This document shows positions 1 to 12,300 of a DNA stretch of 64,000 nucleotides, piece after piece. The position numbers and the translations under genes are program-made. Source of the stretch: Kryptolebias marmoratus (lineage: Eukaryota > Chordata > Actinopteri > Cyprinodontiformes > Rivulidae); contig NC_051450.1 of the NCBI RefSeq assembly GCF_001649575.2, positions 8,043,386 through 8,107,385 on the forward strand. The letters are read 5' to 3'. Each line of letters opens with the position of its first letter. The stretch's first letter is position 1. The notes beneath the pieces were generated by a model. It saw only the letters and a list, made by a program, of their open reading frames with translations. It was not told the DNA's origin and ran no database searches.

Positions 1-265
1 CTAATTTGTTTAATAACTACAAACTGTAAGTTTTTTCTCACATATTTTTCTTCTGTTTACGGTTTATTATTTGGTTGCGTTCCATGTTGTAACATTAACT
101 ATGTATCATAACATATCATACACTCCTAAAATATATCCCATCAGGTCCGTCATGAGTTGTCAACACGTGTGTTACTTTTTTCCAGAGAAATAAATGTGAC
201 ACTGAGTCACGCTGTCTTTGTACGGCCAGAAAGAAAAACACCAAAACTTCATCACATTTTAGACA

Positions 266-271
266 TTTATT
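266..271 (-). terminator. Candidate poly(A) signal of the chemokine gene
   Basis: AATAAA on the minus strand about 215 bases after the chemokine stop codon at 484-486. A closer AATAAA at 460-455 is an alternative. Confidence 0.35.
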
Positions 272-483
272 TCTTGCTCCCACAGCCGTAACATAAAAAC
301 AAATTCAGAGTCAAATAAAATAAGTTCTTAAGTTCTACCTCTTTAAAAGATAAATAAAAAATAAATTATATTTTAAATACATTGTTCTTCATAAAAACAC
401 TAATAAATAATTCATAATTTAAAAAATACTCCGAGTAGCTGCATTGTTGCTGTTTTTATTCAGGATTCATTGACTCCTAGGAT

Positions 484-2753
484 TTATTTTTTTAAAGTGA
501 TGTCAGGAGAGCACTTCAAACCCTGCAGAGAAGAGAGGAAAAGATAAAGAGACGAGTGAATCGGACAATACATCAGAAAAGGTCAGGAAATTCAGGACAT
601 CTATTTGTTGATTGATAAAACTGGCGAATTCTTCAAAAACATGCAGCTTAACCAATTGGGTAAAAGATTTTCAGCCACATTTATACCTTTAAGTGGCTTC
701 AACACTAAAACTGTAAGTTCTGTTTTGTTTTTTTTATACACTGTTTGACAATCAAATTCCAAAACCTGAAAGCTTTGTAAAATTATCAGATTTATACTTA
801 AAATCTAAATCTGTAACTTCAATATCACCTGAAACTGTCACAAAATGAAGGTATGCAGATAAAAAAAAGAATTAAAAACATTTTACTGCCTCAATTCTAT
901 ACCTACAGGTTATGAGCAGGTATTGTCTTACCTGTTGTAGATAGCTCTTTGGACGACCTCAGTTTGGAGAAACTTTATTCAGACCGGATTGATGAGCTAA
1001 AGGCTAGTCCAGGGTGTGTGTGTGTGTGGGGGGGGGGGCTCAGGATGGGATGCTGTCGTATTAAACCAGCTCCAGTCTCAAAGGGTTCACAGTGGTCCAT
1101 GCAAACACTGCTTTTTAAACTTATACATTGCTTGCATATTACAAAGTAATTAAGATTATTTGAAGATGCAAATGGTGGTAGCAGCTAGCTGTAGCACCTC
1201 TGGGACACTTGTGATATTCCTGCCAGAATAACTGTATAACTCTTGTTAAATATTGTTCAAATGAACCACTATGAAAGCTATCTGCATTTAAATGTAGCTT
1301 TTCTTGTCTTTCCAACCTCTTAAAGCACTTTTACACAACAAGTGAGATATTTGCTGGAACAACGACGGGTTTAGTGTCTTGCCCGAGGACATTTTGACAT
1401 GTGGAGCAGAAAGCTGGGATTAAACCTTCAAACCGATGACTGCACTCCCCGTCTGAGCCACAGGAGCTGTTTCAGGACATCAGAAATCCATTTTGGTATC
1501 GACCCTACTCAGACAAGCCATTAGCTCATCAATGTGATCAGAAATAAAATCTGTTCCTCCAAACTGAGGTCGTTTAAAGAGCTATGTACAACAGGTAAGA
1601 TGTTGATCATTCCCGATCTTTCCACAGAATTCCACTTTAAAAGAGCTGAATTAATAATGTCATTTAATTCAATCAGAAATCTGCAAATTAACAACACTGT
1701 GATGAGGCTGTGACTACACTTTCTGTGGTTTTTAACTGAAATACAAACTTCTTTTTGTTTGCAGAATAAACTTGGTGCAACTGCAAACAAAATGACTCAG
1801 GAGAGGGGTTTTCGTTATCAGCGCTCACCTTTGCCAACTTCTCTTTGATCCAGGCGGAGTCTGGATTGATGCACACTCCTCTGCCATTTTGTGTTTTAAG
1901 TCTACAAGCAGAAGAAAGTTAACGGATTTGATCAAATGACTGTTGTTTCACTTACTCCTCTTGGATCACTTGTGTTTTTTTAAATTAAATGATTAAATGA
2001 TGAGGTTTTACTTAGATAATTAGACAAAGTGTGAGATAGATTAAATCATGTTTGCTTACATATAGGCGTGGATTTTGCATTTCCATCGTGGCCTCTGTTC
2101 GTAGCACTTTGTGATTTTCACTGCTGTTTTGTTGAAGAGGTTACGACAGCAGGGTAACCTGATGAACGACTGGCCTGCACCATCCGCCGACCAGCAGGAA
2201 GAAAGAAGGAAAAATACAGACATCCATCAGGACTACATGACATTTTTAGTCAGCATTGTTGCAAAAACGTCCTGTCATCCAGCAGGGAGCTACCCTTTAC
2301 ATTTTATTTCTTCATCACACACTGTTGCCATGGTAACACCTGCTCAGAGTCACTGTTAATGCTTGTTAATGTTTGGGGATTTTTTTTTTGTGTGGTCTTT
2401 TGCACCAGAAGCTGAAAACTATTTAACATTATGAGGGTCAAAACCAGACTCCAGCTATTAACCAGGTTAAATAAACGTGACTAAAACTGTAATGAGTAAT
2501 AACTTTAAAAAAAAAATCAAACTTAAGAACAGCAATTTTTTTGTACTGAAGAGCCTGGAAAATAAATAAAATCACCAACTTTTGTATGATATAATTAATC
2601 TTGAAAGTTTGCGTGAGTTTAGATATGCTGTGTAAGACAACTGGATTAAATAAAATAAATAGATTTGGTTTTACCGTCTGATGCTGAGAAGAGCAGCGCA
2701 GCAGCCAGGCTGAGCAGGAAGACCCAGCGGCTTGAAGGAAGAGTCGACCACAT
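484..2753 (-). CDS. CC chemokine, 101 aa, four coding exons
   Basis: A small secreted chemoattractant that should act outside the cell on a seven-helix chemokine receptor. Coding exons on the minus strand: 2753-2675, 2174-2060, 1901-1829 and 522-484, with phases 1, 2 and 0 matching across every join and GT-AG at each intron. Residues 1-26 form a signal peptide with a Leu/Ala core. The mature part has adjacent cysteines C35-C36, then C50, C59, C75 and C93. The motif GVCINPDSAWIKEKL is the typical chemokine C-terminal strand and helix. C35-C59 and C36-C75 would be the standard disulfides; C50 and C93 could form a third, as in six-cysteine CC chemokines such as CCL28. The spacing is closest in my reading to the CCL27/CCL28 group, but I cannot assign an orthologue. 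Intron 3 holds repeats. The class is well supported; the subfamily is open. Confidence 0.85.
925..1600. repeat. Inverted repeat pair enclosing a SINE, in chemokine intron 3
   Basis: The segment at about 925-1010 (cttacctgttgtagatagct followed by a ctcagtttggag block) recurs inverted at about 1600-1505. The two arms are roughly 85 bases and clearly related though diverged. Between them is a tRNA-like SINE on the minus strand. A third, shorter relative lies on the plus strand at about 51295-51345. The family was not identified; it could be the ends of a non-autonomous DNA transposon or two independent insertions. Confidence 0.6.
1335..1475 (-). mobile_element. tRNA-derived SINE fragment
   Basis: Read on the minus strand it starts GTGGCTCAGACGGGG (A-box-like), continues to a B-box-like GGTTTGAAGGTTTAATCC, and then has the fish SINE body with a sequence like GTCCTCGGGCAAGACACTAAA. 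This order is typical of tRNA-derived SINEs common in teleosts. Confidence 0.65.
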
Positions 2754-2825
2754 CTTCAGACAGAACCAAAGACAACCTCTGGATCCACTTTTCAAAGTTC
2801 AGTGAACGAACGACGGAGGGAGGAT

Positions 2826-2833
2826 CTTTTATT
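2826..2833 (-). promoter_or_regulatory. TATA-like box of the chemokine gene
   Basis: Read on the minus strand this is AATAAAAG, about 75 bases upstream of the chemokine start codon at 2753. That spacing allows a short 5' untranslated region. Single-motif evidence only. Confidence 0.35.
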
Positions 2834-2839
2834 CTTGAG

Positions 2840-5800
2840 CTGCACACAAAAAAAGGAAGTGGACTTGTCATGCAACGTGTCCGCAGTGGAAATTACTACA
2901 CTGGAGCTATGACAAGACAGAGACTCACACACTCTGAAGATCATCGCGTTTGGATGTTGTTTCCATATATGTTAAGGCTCGTTTTGGTTTCCCGAACCAG
3001 AGCGGGCCATTTTTAGTTTTCTCTTATTTACCATGAGCTAACGTTCTCCTCTCTCATTATCTTTTAGCAGAAACATCTGACAAATATTAGTTTGACTTCA
3101 GGTAAATCAGCTCATCACATTTGTTGTTAATAAGTAATAAAATGCAGCAAGTATTTTGCTAAAGAGTTTGTTCAGTGGGCATTGTCCAAAATAATATTGG
3201 GTACTTTGGGAGGACTAAAGCTGAAATTGATGACAAAACCTTTTTCGACAGAATAAATCAGTCAGGCAGGAATGTCTGTTGTTCAGATTGCAGAAAAAGG
3301 TTCAATAAAAAAATTCAGTGTTTCCTTTTTAAAAAATATATTCCCTAAATATTAGCCTTCAATGAATGCTTAATAAGTTGAAATGAGATCTTTTTCAAAT
3401 TTTAATAATTTGTGAGTGACTATTTTTACGCCAAACCAACTGTTTTCCATTTAGTTTGCAGCTTGGTGAAAGATTTTCAACAAGATTCACAAATTTTCAT
3501 GTTGAAATAATACTGTGAGACACAAGATGTGGAGAAAATTGCAGTTTTATGTAATTGTGCAACAAAAATAAGTAAATAGGAGGGCTGGTTAATTTATGCT
3601 AACTTCACCTCATGCTTAGACATTGTTGCATGGCCCACCTGTGTGCTTTACCATTTCACATCTGCGTATTTCTTTGTTCTTGTCTAGGGTTAATCGATGT
3701 TACGTTTAAAACCAGGGGTCAAAGGTTAACATGAGAGGCTAGAGAACAAAGCTACAGATTTGACAAACATTAACCTACCCTTGGATTAATAATAACACTC
3801 CAGTAAATTTGATCAACATTGTTAAGGCGCCAGTGGGTCCAAAGTGGTTATGAAGTGGGACCGAGGTGAGCAGAAAGTAGGGTACGAAAAGGTGCCAAGG
3901 TGGGTTTAAAGAGGCGAGTGTGAAGAGGCCCCTCACAGGCAGTTTCCTTATATACTCATACAGCTAGCATGGGTGTGAATCACTGAAACGGCTAAAGTGC
4001 AAAGTGGCAATAACACAAATCAACCCAGAGCCCAAATTTACAGAAAAAACTAACAAATTTATCATTTTTTTCACATGAGATCCCATGTGGAAAACCACGG
4101 GATCAAGTGAACATGTTAAAAATGTTCCAAAATCAGACAGGAAACATGAAAAACAGGCTTTATCTGTTAATTGTAACATGTTTTCACAGGTAAAATCACA
4201 CGATGGATGTGAAGTTCATGTGCGTGACATGTTTTTCACATACAACATAGCATATGTTGATTTAACATGTTTCCACATGTGAAGTCTGTACCAACAGTGA
4301 TTCCAGTTTTTTTTTTTCTAAATTTTTAAAGCCAGAATTTAAGGATTTTTGAGGTGTAACTATAATATAAAATGGGCCTATTTCAAGAACTGAATGCTTT
4401 GATGAGCCACATTTGTTAAAAAATTATTTTTTTTTAAGGAGGCAGAAATTTGAAAATAAACTTTAATAAATTCTTTATGCAGTGATGCTTTATGTGTTTG
4501 CTTAGAACTTTTTGACTTTTTGGTACTAAATTCACAAAAACACCACCAGCTCAGCAGACAGCGAGTCGAAATAAAACAGTGAGTCTGGTTTTTGCAGCAG
4601 CAGAAACTGCGAGTTAGTATGTTTTCAAGTTGCTGTTGCTACGGATACGAGATATTAGGTGGAGTGCCGTAATGTTTTGACCTACACCTGACAAATGATT
4701 CCAGATAACATGACTGTAGAGCAGCTCGACGTTTTCTAAGACTCATCTGACAAACAGAAGGGGAATCACCCAAACTTCCTGTCCTGCTCAGAATAAAACT
4801 CAGAGAATGACTAGTCTGGTATTTTTAGTCTCTTTTGTTACTATTATGAACTCAAACACTCAGTCATGGCTGCGTGAGACGCTTTGTCTGACTTAAAAGA
4901 GGAATTACTCACTTTAATGGAACGAATGTGTGCAAACTGCATCAGAAATATTCGCAACACATTTCTGTCAATCCCGTCAGAACTTCTCACATCATCTTCA
5001 CGAAAAACTGGAGTTGACCCTGTTTGTGAAGATTTGCATGTAAATGTCTGAGCAGAAATCCCAACTTTCTAAAGAAATAAGAAACATTTCACACATTTTA
5101 AAGCCTAAAATCTTAAACTCCTAATGGGGTCCTAATTAAATCTAAAACATATTTTACAATTATACAAGTAGTAATTATACTACAATTAATTTTACAATTT
5201 AACCCAAACTTATAAGGGGGAAATTTCAGCCTGTCAGCAAAAATGCAGACAAACAAAAGAGAAGTTTATTAATAGATTGCGTCACATATCTTCTCTTGCA
5301 AAGCATGATGATGTTTTTGTAGAGATAAACATAATGGTTGCAGAGATAAAAAACTTTAGTCTTTTTCCAAATGTCGGTAAAAATAGTCACATGCTAAAAA
5401 ATAAAGTTTGTCAACACAGAACGGTTGGAGTCATCCTGACAGCTGTAGCTTTTTTGTTTTATTCAAAATCAAATTGTTTCTGCTAACAGGCGACACCCAC
5501 GTTAACTTTCAGAGGTGACAAAGTTCACAGTGTAAGCCTTTTTTGTTCTGTATTTCAATAACTTTCAGTTGTGAAATAAAGACACTCACTGCTGGTGACA
5601 TGACGACATTTATCATTTTAATTTTGGGCTCATAGTTGAGTCACATTTTATTCACATTATGTGTTTTTTTCTTTGTTTAAAGCTTATATTACCAGAACAA
5701 CCTTCCTGGATATCTGTGCAATGAAAAGAGTTTTACTGAATTCAGCTCTCAGTTCAGGCAAACTTAAAGTTTTTAAGTTTTCCAGTCTTGGTTTGCTAGA

Positions 5801-6850
5801 AATTTATGAAATGTTCATTTTAATTAACTAGTATTCTGCACGAATCAGCAGCATTTTATCTAAAAGAGTCCTCTGAATACTAAACAATCCTTCCCCTGAT
5901 TCCTGTTTTGATGTGTCATGAATAAAGGCTTAAAGAAGTTTGAGGTTTTGATGATATCTTCAAAATGTTGTGAGATAATGCTTGACATTTAAAAAAAAAG
6001 TGGAAAGTATGACAACAGCTGACTTTTTAAAAATAACTCCTCACCCACTCAAAAAAAAGGAGTTTGATTTTCATTTATCTCTTTAAATATTTTCATATAC
6101 TGTAAGGTTTTGTGCGTTGATGCAACACATGCAGAACATTTATTTTTATTTATTTAAAAAATGTCTTCATAGAAGTATAAAAAATGTGAGTTATACAAAA
6201 ACAGGACCCAGTCCTGTTTTTTTTTTTTTTTTTTTTTGACCAAACAGTCAATTTTTTATGAATTTAATATATTTTTTTTAATTAAATGCTAATCTTTTCA
6301 ATCAGGCTTTCTGGGTTTCTCTCTGCAGTGTTGATTTCTATTAGCTTAAAAACTTAAAGGGCGTAATGTGGCAATCACAAACAGTGTTGTCTCAAAGGCA
6401 GCCACTATTTATTCAATATCCCTGATGTTAATCAACGCTTTTTCACACGAGCACTCAGTTAGCCGTGAAGTTTGAGTGCTTCACATTTTATTTTTCACAT
6501 TAGAGGGCTTATTCAGTTCTGTGCTGCCTTTTATTTTGCATGAAGTTTGGGTCAAATGAATTGGCAAAAACATTCTTTAATTTAATTTTTTTGGTAATAT
6601 TTTTTATAAGAGATAGCTTTTTTGGCATTTAGCGAACTTTATGTTTGACTCGTGACCCGTGGGTTACTTTTTACACTTCAGACTGAATGAAATGACAGTA
6701 AATAAGCCTTTTTCTTTTATGGTGAATTTAGCAGATGACAAATACTACATTGCTGTATATGACCTGCTACGTTAAACCCTCCCTACTGACAAGGGTGTTG
6801 TTGTCTTTTGCCTCTGCTTTTGGGAGAGCATTTGTTTCTTTTTCTTGTTT
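2840..6850. other. Intergenic, no gene seen
   Basis: AT-rich sequence between the chemokine gene and the retrotransposon tails near 7 kb. Open frames here are short and show no motif or plausible splice partner. At about 4060-4285 there is a cluster of CACATGTG/AACATGTT-type words, a degenerate simple repeat. A run of about 20 T lies at 6218-6237. Confidence 0.6.
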
Positions 6851-6859
6851 CATTGTACT

Positions 6860-7305
6860 GAACAGGCATCCTCAAACCAAGGTACACACCGAACCGTGAC
6901 TCTACCAGAGGCCTGGGATCTTGAGGGTTCTCTTCAGTATCTTAGCTGTTCCTAGGACTGCTCTTCTGGACAGAGATCTCTGACCTGTTGGAGCCACTCT
7001 TCCAGTTTGGGGGTCACAGCACCGACTGCTCCGATGACAACTGGCACTACTAAGGCCTTGACTTTCCACAACTTCTCTATTTCCTTCAGATTCTCGTGCT
7101 TCTTTTTGAGGTTACAGATGATTGAGACTGCCACATCTATTACCGCTGTGGTCCTATGTAGCTTGTTTACCACCATGAGATTATTTGTCATCATGGAACA
7201 AGTCTGTGGTTCTCCAGTTACCAGGTCCTCGGAGCATTGGGGTGGAGCATGTCGGGGGGACATGTGGTATGAAAGGCTTAGACCCCTGTTAGTATGTTGC
7301 AACAT
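6860..7305 (-). mobile_element. Non-LTR retrotransposon, C-terminal tail remnant
   Basis: The minus-strand translation contains VVPVVIGAVGAVTPKLEEWL after a region resembling 'TAVIDVAVS...KKKHENLKEIEKLWKVKA'. From memory, this tail ends the reverse-transcriptase polyproteins of non-LTR elements often labelled R2-like in fish and invertebrate genomes. No complete reverse transcriptase is visible, so this is a 5'-truncated dead copy. Confidence 0.65.
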
Positions 7306-7479
7306 TCTTTTTTGTCACACATGGAAAAAGGAAATATGCACATCCATTTAATACTATTACTTTTATTATTATCCCTTCTGTTTCAGAACTTGAATATTTT
7401 ACAACATGACAACCAGGCTCCAACCATGAAACTACGGTCATAGTGACACATAGAGGGAGATAAGGCTAATTTGATGGAG

Positions 7480-7780
7480 AACACCTTTCTTAGAATATGT
7501 GCTGTCACATACAGTGGGATTTTTATTTTATTTTATTTTTTGTAGTTCTGTCACCTTCCTGTTGCCTGAGATTTGGTTGATGACCTTATCCATCCCCTTT
7601 TTTACAAGTCCCAATGCTCCGATTATTACCTCTCCATTTGAATAGGCATGTGCCAGAGGATGGAGACGTCATTGTTTTGTCCTGCAGTTTAGGGCTTGTG
7701 GTCACACCATTTGTCTTTCGTTTTGATGTTGTGTTCCTGACAGATGTTGCAGTGCAGGTGTGTCTTGGCTTGTAGTGTCT
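7480..7780 (-). mobile_element. Second non-LTR retrotransposon tail, broken
   Basis: The minus strand encodes, with frame breaks, a Cys/His-containing stretch beginning HLHCNICQEHNIKTKDKW and then a segment like LVKKGMDKVINQISGN. This is the same kind of C-terminal module as the 6.86-7.3 kb copy but a different, more decayed sequence. Confidence 0.5.
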
Positions 7781-8149
7781 GTGAATTAATTCCCTTTTTG
7801 TTGTTGTTGTTGTTTTGGTGGTGGGGGTACATCTGTTTACAGGAGTAGCTGTGCTATTCTGTTGTAGTTAAAATAACTGTGTAACTTCAAGCTGTATGTT
7901 TGCTTCAATCCCCAAACTGCATGTCTTCTTTTGTCAAATATGTTGAGTGTGATGTTAGTAATTATTAATAAAATGCAAATAGTTTGGTTCATGAATTATG
8001 GTAGAATTACCTAAAAACAAGTTAGCAAGACTTCGACATTAACTCTTTTGTACTATAAGATTGTTTTGCCCTAATTTACTTTTGTTTCTGTCTACGTGTG
8101 TTGGAGACAAGTTTTTCAACACGTTGTTTTTTTCTAGACTACCGCCTCG

Positions 8150-9324
8150 ATGTATTCTCGCGACACTTCCTTGTTCTCGCGAGATCTGTGCAGCAGCGCC
8201 CTCTCGCGTGTATGTGGAGAAGCAGCCGGAGGTGAGAAATACACGGCGGCTAATGATAGCAACGAACACAAACAGAAGAATTATTCCAATATTTGGTCTT
8301 CACCGACACTCTGGAGGTCTAGAAAGCCGAGTGAGGACTTTTTTTTCTTCTGTTTTCCGCTACATTGCTCCTGAGCTCGAAGGACTCCGGCTTATCTTGT
8401 GAAGTGGGAAGCGGCCTGCTTTTGTAGCCGGCTTCCCGGTGCAGCTCAGGCGGCCAGCCCTGTCAGGAGAGCCCGGTGCTTCCGCTGGCTTGTTTCCTTC
8501 GCACCGACAGAGCCAGCGGAGATTCGTGTTATTAATATTTTTTTTCTTCTTCTTGGTGTTTTAACAGCTGAAAATCCTCTTTCAGGCGCCTCCCATTTTA
8601 TTGCCCTATAGCTGTCGACTTTTCTCATTTTGAAGGATTCTAAGCTGGGGCGGCCTGATTTGTTTTCCAGCCGAACAATAACAGAGCCTGCCGGGGCTTC
8701 ACTGAAACCGGAGCCGCAGCTGCCCTGCAGTGGGATATTTAATGCATTGTGTGACACCAGCTCTGGACCGGGACGGACATGGCTGTGGGTTTTGGATCCG
8801 CCTTAGCGAACCGGAGCAGCTCGTCGCCAGGGTCCCCGTGTGAACGTGGAGCCGCTGCGAGTTAACCGGGCGAAAAGCGCGTCGAGAGGCGGCGGGGAGA
8901 AGAGGGCTCCACGCCGGGCTTTGTCTCTTCGTATTTCACGTGTTATGGAAACAGACCGAGCTGATGCGGACGAGTCGACATCTGCACGCATAATCGAGGC
9001 ACTTGTGAAGGCGTGTGAAAGCCGTGATCACACCGGGACATGGTGGAGGATGGACTGGATGTGACTGAGCGGGGATGTGTAACCTGTATCTGTCTTCGCT
9101 CAGACTCTTAATAATGTGGGATTTACCGACGGAGCACTGAGGTTATTATATTCATCTATGCCCTCTCCAAAGCCACCGGACTCCCCCGACACAATATTTT
9201 ACCTCTCAGTTTTATCTCCGGCTCGGTCTTTTTATTTGTCTCTGTTTTGGGAGCGACTTTAAGCGTACTGACACATCGTTTTGACGGAGCGGACCGTACT
9301 GGAGGCCCGGGCCAGCCAGCTGAG
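8150..9324 (+). promoter_or_regulatory. CpG-rich promoter and 5' leader of MSL2
   Basis: A GC- and CpG-rich block, in sharp contrast to the AT-rich flanks, ending at the MSL2 start codon. Near its left edge, 8175-8184 is the perfect palindrome TCTCGCGAGA, with partial versions at about 8154-8163 and 8201-8210. TCTCGCGAGA is a known core-promoter element of CpG-island housekeeping genes, reported as bound by BANP. Open frames in this block run on both strands and look like by-products of GC content. Transcription start and any 5' UTR introns are not determined. Confidence 0.7.
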
Positions 9325-12300
9325 ATGAACCCGGTGAATGCCACCTCTCTCTACGTGTCCGTGAGCCGTTCGGTGCTGCAGTGCGACCCCCGAGACCCCC
9401 GGGCCCTGGCGGAGCTCTGCAAGCTGCTGCCTTTCTTCCGACAGTCCCTGTCCTGCCTGGTCTGCGGTAAGAAATCAACATGTTTATTATCGCGTCATTA
9501 TGTGCCTGCATCAAAGGGAATTTGGGGGGAGGACTGAAAGTGCAAGCGAGCCTTTAAATTATGCTGCATTCAGGTACGAGCGGAAATACCTAAAGCGACT
9601 AATATTGTTAGGAGGTAAACGCATATATTACACTTTCGGGCCAAATAAAACTGATTATTCACATTCAGCTAAAACAACTTGGATAGATTATATTACAACA
9701 CATAAAAATCTGTAAGATCAGTCTAATCATTGATATTAAAAGAAGAAATGTGAGCTCAGGTGATTACAACACTTAAACTTTTAAACTCTGTAGTACAGAT
9801 AAGTCTTTTTCCACATATGCAATGCGAGGGAAACTCAAAAGTATTGATTTTAAACTTCTGTGCAGCTTTACAGAAACAATTTGTCAATATATACATTAAA
9901 CACTGTAAATTCCGAGGTGTCATGGACGCGCCATAGCGTAGAGCTCCGCCCCTCCCGACACACACCCCCATCTGTGTGCTGTTCCGAAGCATAACAGGAT
10001 GTAAAAAAAACAGCTTCAGATCCTCCGTTTTCACATCCTGGGGACTAGAGACATGAAAGTTTACAAGATCAAATAAATAGGATTTTTAATAATTTTTAAT
10101 TTGATTTGTCTGCTTGTGTCTAAATGTAAACAAAGTTATCCTTAGGTTTTATTTTGGATGCTTTTAGAGTTCTAGATGTAATGTTTTTATTAAACAAAAG
10201 TAATTTTATAGTATATGGCTTTATAAAAAGACAATTTTGAAAGTGGTCTCAGTTTGTTACATCCTTTCCTCCTTTTTGTTTGCTTTTGTAGCAGCCTGCT
10301 AGTTACAGCCGGGTTCTTTGTTTGGTTGTCTGTTTTATGTTGACGTAACATAGTTCATCTGATGAGTTTAGGAACCTTTTTATGCCTGAGTGATTCATAA
10401 GCACGTAGACCATGGCTTCTTCTAAAAAAAGCTCTGTTAATGGACTGAAAACAAGCTTTAAAAAAAGCAGCCAAAATTTTTGAGCCAACTTTTGGACCAT
10501 AAAGATTTCAGTGAAGAGTTGTTCTTTGGAAGGAAAATTGCAGATAACTCGGGGTTGGCTCAGGACTTTTGCACAGTTCTGTAGAAGAGCAGCTGTATCG
10601 TGCTTACAGATAACCCCCATCTCTGCTTTATAAATTATATATAAATGTAAAAGCAAGCTGAGCTGTTTGTTAAATATAGACTTTCTGTCGTTTTGTGGGA
10701 TGTTTTAAGCGGGCTTATCTGGGTTGGTTTGTTTCTTATGAATGAAAGGACCTTCATCCTTTTTTTTTTTCCATCTGCAGCTGCTCTCTTTAAAAGCCAG
10801 CGTTGCTAAGGAAGCTCCTCTCAAAGAGATACTGTCATTCAGGCCGGCAGGCTGCCAAGCACCACTCAGATTTACAACAAGATACTACTTTAGGAAGCTG
10901 TCAAAACACAGCAAAAAAGGAAATGAGTAATCTGTGAATATTGTTTCATAATTTCTAAGATCACATGGTTAGTTTGATAAGGGTTTTATTTTGATGCTTC
11001 TGTTGGTGTTTTTTATCCTGTGAAAGTATTAATCACCACTCTAAGCTGTTGCATACTGTTCCTTTTTGCATGTGAGTTTTATTTTTATATTTTTGTATCT
11101 TTCCTCAGGTGACCTGCTGCAGGATCCCATCGCTCCCACCAACTCATCATGTCAGCATTACGTCTGTCGAAGCTGTAAGGGTCAGAGGATGCAACTGAAG
11201 CCGTCCTGCAGCTGGTGCAAGGACTACAGCCGCTTTGAGGAAAACAAGCAGCTCTCGTTGCTTGTCCACTGCTACAGGAAGCTCTGCCTCTACATCACCC
11301 AGTCGCCGCTTGCGCCGCACATAGCCAGCGCCGCTGGTGACTCACAGGACCTGCAGGCCATCCTCAATGAAGGTCTCACGTTGGCCGAGAGCGAGCTGGA
11401 GCCAGAGGATGTTTCCGATTCAGCTATGCCGGCCAAGAACGCGTCCACCTCGGAGGTGGTTGAGTCCGATGAGACTCCGCCCACGAGGGAGGTGAAGCGC
11501 GAGGAGCGGAGCACCGCGACCCTCAACGGACTTCATGATTGTAACGGTCTAGTCAGTTCAGACTCGCTGCAGCCCATCACCATAGAGACAGGAGGAGGTG
11601 TCGCGAAACAGGAGAGCTTTTCAGAGGAGATGCCGGTGTGCGTGAGCATCACAGGCAGCGGGGAGGCGGGGCTTTGTGACATCAGCACCTTTGGAGACGA
11701 TCTAAAGCATGTCGGGGGCCCGTTGTTACTGAGTGTGGAGGAGGTGCTCAGAACTCTAGAGACAGACACTGACCCTGACTCCATACCTGAGCCCACCCCC
11801 CAGCCTGACTACCACACCTCTGTATCTCAGTCAAACCTCAACGGACCCCACTCTCCCCCAGGCCTCGACTCCTCCCGCTTCATCCATGAGAACAGCCACC
11901 ACCTCCTGCAGCCTCACCGGCTGCCCCCCGCTCAGCCCTCCATAGTCATTCCCCACGTAGCTCCACAGTCCCACCGCAAGCGCTCGCGCTCGGAAAGCGA
12001 CAGCGAGAAGGTGCAGCCCCTCCCCATTTCCAGTATTTTAAGAGGGCCCGCCGTCAGTGCCATCAGCACCCCCTACCACCTTAACCCCGCTGCCACCACC
12101 AAACATGAGCCCAAGTTCTCTGCAGCCACACCTCACCCCCATCTCGTGCCCGTCCCAAACGGCGGCGGCCCCCCTAAAGTGGACAAGACTGTGCTGATCC
12201 CCAACAAGGCCCTGAAAAAGACTCTGGAGCACCACGGGGCCAACAAGAAAGCTTACACAAAGGGCAGGCAAGGGGCCCCCAAGCCTCGCGCACAGCCCCG

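Noticed and set aside
8039..9064. Several overlapping open frames on both strands upstream of MSL2
   Set aside because: They lie in the CpG-rich promoter and leader, where stop codons are rare; no motifs and no shared splice pattern.
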